Part shown: positions 5,531 to 6,848 of the stretch, piece by piece
How positions within the stretch are numbered: the stretch's first letter is position 1
Layout: every line of letters begins with the position of its first letter
Translations under genes and position numbers: made by a program
The notes under the pieces: model-generated
What the model was told of the DNA's origin: nothing
The model's input: only the letters and a program-made list of their open reading frames with translations
Database searches by the model: none
Assembly (NCBI GenBank): GCA_017449925.1
Contig: JAFSYO010000009.1
Span: 1-6,848 of the forward strand
Reading direction: 5' to 3'
From: Stomatobaculum sp.
GTDB lineage: Bacteria; Bacillota_A; Clostridia; Lachnospirales; Lachnospiraceae
DNA length: 6,848 nucleotides

Positions 5531-5536
5531 CGCAAC
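5522..5536. promoter_or_regulatory. Immunity operator D: exact duplicate overlapping the cro stop codon
   Basis: GTTGCATAGCGCAAC is identical to operator C, and the identity extends over GTTGCATAGCGCAACAG (5522-5538 versus 5281-5297). No convincing promoter is seen upstream of it, so it may act as a distal operator for DNA looping or as a roadblock to transcription into the rest of the early operon (inference). Confidence 0.6.
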
Positions 5537-5552
5537 AGAAAGGAGAAATCAT

Positions 5553-5585
5553 ATGAAGAGAGAAGAAAGACCGTGGGGGGGGTAA
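5553..5585 (+). CDS. Possible 10-codon leader ORF ending in a G8 tract
   Basis: ATGAAGAGAGAAGAAAGACC and following bases encode MKREERPWGG then TAA. A good AGGAG site (5541-5545) lies 7 nt before the ATG. The last sense codons are written by eight consecutive G (5575-5582), and the stop is 4 nt before the ATG of the next gene. If one G were missing, the frame would run on as GGKAMTEYRAKK into the 84-residue protein. It could be a translated leader coupled to that gene, the 5' end of the gene interrupted by a homopolymer change, or chance. Confidence 0.4.
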   Translation: MKREERPWGG

Positions 5586-5589
5586 AGCT

Positions 5590-5844
5590 ATGACCGAGTA
5601 TCGGGCAAAGAAGATGACGCAGATCGAGAAGAAGATCGACGGACTCATCAACGAGCTGGATCTGCTGATCGATGCGGAGTCCATGCACAGCCTGGAGGAA
5701 CTGATCGTAAACCTCAGCGACGCGATGAAGATGCTGCAGGCAGCGACGTACAAACTGCAGGAGGCTGAGGCCTGCGCCCAGCTGCAGGACATGGGCAGCA
5801 AGATGCAGGAGCAGCTGAATGGATTCAGGGACGGAGAGCTATGA
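5590..5844 (+). CDS. Small helical, coiled-coil-like early protein, unknown
   Basis: The protein has 84 residues and is nearly all predicted helix: charged and Leu/Ile-rich heptad-like stretches (MTQIEKKIDGLINELDLLID, then HSLEELIVNLSDAMKMLQAATYKLQEAEA) and no Pro. It contains no enzymatic motif and matches no family I recognise. The start at ATG 5590 depends on the G-run (5575-5582) as its only Shine-Dalgarno-like sequence; alternatively the protein begins at 5553 if the G tract is seven, or if ribosomes slip. The TGA overlaps the next ATG (ATGA), so it is coupled to the DUF3846 gene. It may be a small dimerising early protein; function unknown. Confidence 0.7.
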   Translation: MTEYRAKKMTQIEKKIDGLINELDLLIDAESMHSLEELIVNLSDAMKMLQAATYKLQEAEACAQLQDMGSKMQEQLNGFRDGEL

Positions 5845-6158
5845 AGGAGAAGATCAGAGACCTGGTGAAGGAGCCGGGGAAGGTGCCGGAGGAGCGGGAG
5901 ATCGGGAACACGCTGGAAGCGCTGCAGAATGCCGTGGACGGATACATCGAGACCGTGACGCTGGCGGAGGATCTGGTCATCATCTGCAACGAGGAGGGCA
6001 GGCTGTACGGTCTGCAGCCGAACTGCCGGGTGAGCAACCTGAGATTCTGCGGGACGATCCTCTTCGCCGGAGCGGAGGCGGACGAGTTCGCGGATCTGCC
6101 GGCCACGGTGGAGGAGATGAAGATGATGTTCCCGAACCTGTGGGAGGAAGCGGGATGA
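5841..6158 (+). CDS. DUF3846 family phage protein
   Basis: The protein has 105 residues. The sequence follows the DUF3846 pattern known from Firmicute phages and mobile elements: an EPGK strand near residues 11-14, the NTLEALQNAVDGYIE helix at 23-37, and the ICNEEGRLYGLQPN turn at 48-61. The family has no established biochemical role. It begins within the preceding TGA (ATGA overlap) and ends with the same overlap to the next gene, a typical early-operon arrangement. The in-frame ATG and an internal GGAG (5833-5836) support the start. The C-terminal third (FADLPATVEEMKMMFPNLWEE) is more variable. Family recognised from memory, with good confidence. Confidence 0.8.
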   Translation: MKEKIRDLVKEPGKVPEEREIGNTLEALQNAVDGYIETVTLAEDLVIICNEEGRLYGLQPNCRVSNLRFCGTILFAGAEADEFADLPATVEEMKMMFPNLWEEAG

Positions 6159-6397
6159 ATCCGAACGAGCCGATCCTGAAGAAGTGCCGGTACTGCGGAG
6201 AGGAGATCGCGCTGGTCCGGACGGAGCGGGGACGGATGCAGCCCTGCGAGCCGGGGATGATCCCGTTCTGGTGGAGCCCGAAGGGGGACGAGATGTTCGT
6301 CACGCAGGCCGGGGAATACGTCCAGGGATTCCGGGACGGAGATCCGGACGAGCTGACGGACGTGGGCTATGTGCCACATCGATGCGGGCGGAGGTGA
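6155..6397 (+). CDS. Small zinc-ribbon-like phage protein
   Basis: The protein has 80 residues. An N-terminal CRYCGEEI knuckle (C11, C14), a Cys at 31 (QPCEPG) and a C-terminal GYVPHRC (H75, C77) suggest one zinc site built from both ends. The middle is Trp/aromatic-rich and includes a FVTQAGEYVQGF strand pair. Similar small phage proteins with CxxC at the front and GYxPH near the end occur in early operons of Firmicute phages; role unknown, possibly nucleic-acid binding. Start ATG 6155 overlaps the TGA of the DUF3846 gene; a longer frame upstream lies inside that gene and is its shadow. The TGA is part of the GGAGGTGA site of the next gene. Confidence 0.68.
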   Translation: MNPNEPILKKCRYCGEEIALVRTERGRMQPCEPGMIPFWWSPKGDEMFVTQAGEYVQGFRDGDPDELTDVGYVPHRCGRR

Positions 6398-6402
6398 GAA
6401 GA

Positions 6403-6627
6403 ATGCCGAGACTGAAGGAGCGGCCGATCCCGTTTCTGAAGATGCAGCGCCTGATCCGGAGCTACGGATACAACGGCAGCAACCTGGAGCCGGTCCTCGG
6501 GTACAGCCCGAAGACGATCCGGAAGAAAATCGAAGATCCCCGACAGCTGACGCTGGGGGATCTGGAGAAGATCTGCAAGAGCGGACACATCCCGATGGAG
6601 GAGATCAGGGAGGCGATTGTACTGTGA
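6403..6627 (+). CDS. Small helix-turn-helix phage protein
   Basis: The protein has 74 residues, starting at ATG 6403, five nt after GGAGGTGA (6390-6397). The segment FLKMQRLIRSYGYNGSNLEPVLGYSPKTIRKKIEDPRQLTLGDLEKI has the helix-turn-helix layout of small XRE-like phage proteins, in which the recognition helix is PKTIRKKI and a conserved P-x-x-L-T-x-x-D/E-L follows. It is probably a DNA-binding regulator of the early region. It is less similar to the repressor and Cro than these are to each other, so it probably does not share their operators. Its TGA overlaps the GTG start of the next gene. Confidence 0.72.
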   Translation: MPRLKERPIPFLKMQRLIRSYGYNGSNLEPVLGYSPKTIRKKIEDPRQLTLGDLEKICKSGHIPMEEIREAIVL

Positions 6628-6848
6628 AGAAGGTACCGAAATATCTGGCGGGCTACACAGGGGAGTGTTGCTTCCTCTGCGGCAGGAACGGCATGGACGA
6701 TCCTCTGGATACGCACCACATCTTCAACGGGGCGAGCCGGAAGAAGAGCGAAGCGTACGGACTCACCGTGCGCCTCTGCCACGGGCGCTGCCATCAGAAC
6801 GGGCCGGACAGCGTGCACCGGAACCAGGACACGGACCTGATGCTGAAG
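6624..6848 (+). CDS. HNH-type zinc nuclease-like phage protein (3' partial)
   Basis: Seventy-five residues are visible before the window ends. The GTG start at 6624 overlaps the previous TGA (GTGA), and AGGGAGG (6607-6613) is a suitable ribosome site. Motifs are ECCFLCG (C16, C19), then HHIFNG (H31, H32), then LCHGRCH (C52, C56, H57) and H66, the layout of small phage HNH or DUF968-like proteins that bind zinc and resemble nucleases or Holliday-junction/recombination factors. It would act on phage DNA in early replication or recombination. The family assignment is from motif shape only, and the C-terminus is not seen. Confidence 0.68.
   Translation, partial: MKKVPKYLAGYTGECCFLCGRNGMDDPLDTHHIFNGASRKKSEAYGLTVRLCHGRCHQNGPDSVHRNQDTDLMLK

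Overview
The window looks like part of the genome of a temperate, tailed bacteriophage of a GC-rich Firmicute, most likely a Clostridia-type host. The evidence is strong GGAGG-type Shine-Dalgarno sites, tightly overlapping ATGA/GTGA/TAATG gene junctions, and phage gene families familiar from Clostridia: a zinc-ribbon tyrosine integrase, a short XRE repressor without a peptidase domain, and a DUF3846 protein. Host and phage identity are inferences; no genus can be named from sequence alone.

Layout. (1) Positions 1-2462, + strand: the C-terminal 800-plus residues of a very large phage protein, cut by the window start. It resembles the C-terminal part of giant virion-associated or polyvalent phage proteins, and carries about 49-residue helical repeats, an Arg/Gly-rich linker and a small helical tail. 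It appears to close the late operon. (2) Positions 2463-2755: a non-coding attachment region with a strong hairpin, tandem 11-bp repeats, a second perfect hairpin, a bidirectional terminator-like hairpin and a core identical in form to the 3' end of a tRNA gene (T-arm, acceptor strand, CCA). The same 11-bp repeat recurs on the other side of the core, inside the end of the integrase gene. This is the signature of an intact attP, with integrase arm sites on both sides of a tRNA-derived core. (3) Positions 2715-5162, - strand: a lysogeny operon read as repressor, single-pass membrane protein, 54-residue protein, integrase. (4) Positions 5163-5314: a divergent immunity control region with two good sigma-A-like promoters and at least three related dyad operators. 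(5) Positions 5315-6848, + strand: the early operon, consisting of a Cro-like protein, a possible 10-codon leader ORF ending in a G8 tract, a helical 84-residue protein, a DUF3846 protein, a zinc-binding-type protein, a small HTH protein and an HNH-type nuclease cut by the window end.

How it works together (inference): the repressor and the Cro-like protein compete for operators with consensus TTGC-N5-GCAA between the divergent promoters. The leftward transcript makes repressor, membrane protein and integrase, so establishment of lysogeny and integration are co-expressed. Integrase would act on the attP immediately downstream of its own gene and insert the phage into the 3' end of a host tRNA gene, restoring the tRNA end. 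Because late gene, attP and integrase are contiguous, the sequence represents the circular or unintegrated form rather than an integrated prophage. I found no clear defence island or wholly new system. The most unusual items are arm sites written into integrase codons, the exact operator duplicate behind cro, the G8 tract that splits a potential longer ORF, and the unrecognised membrane protein in the lysogeny operon.
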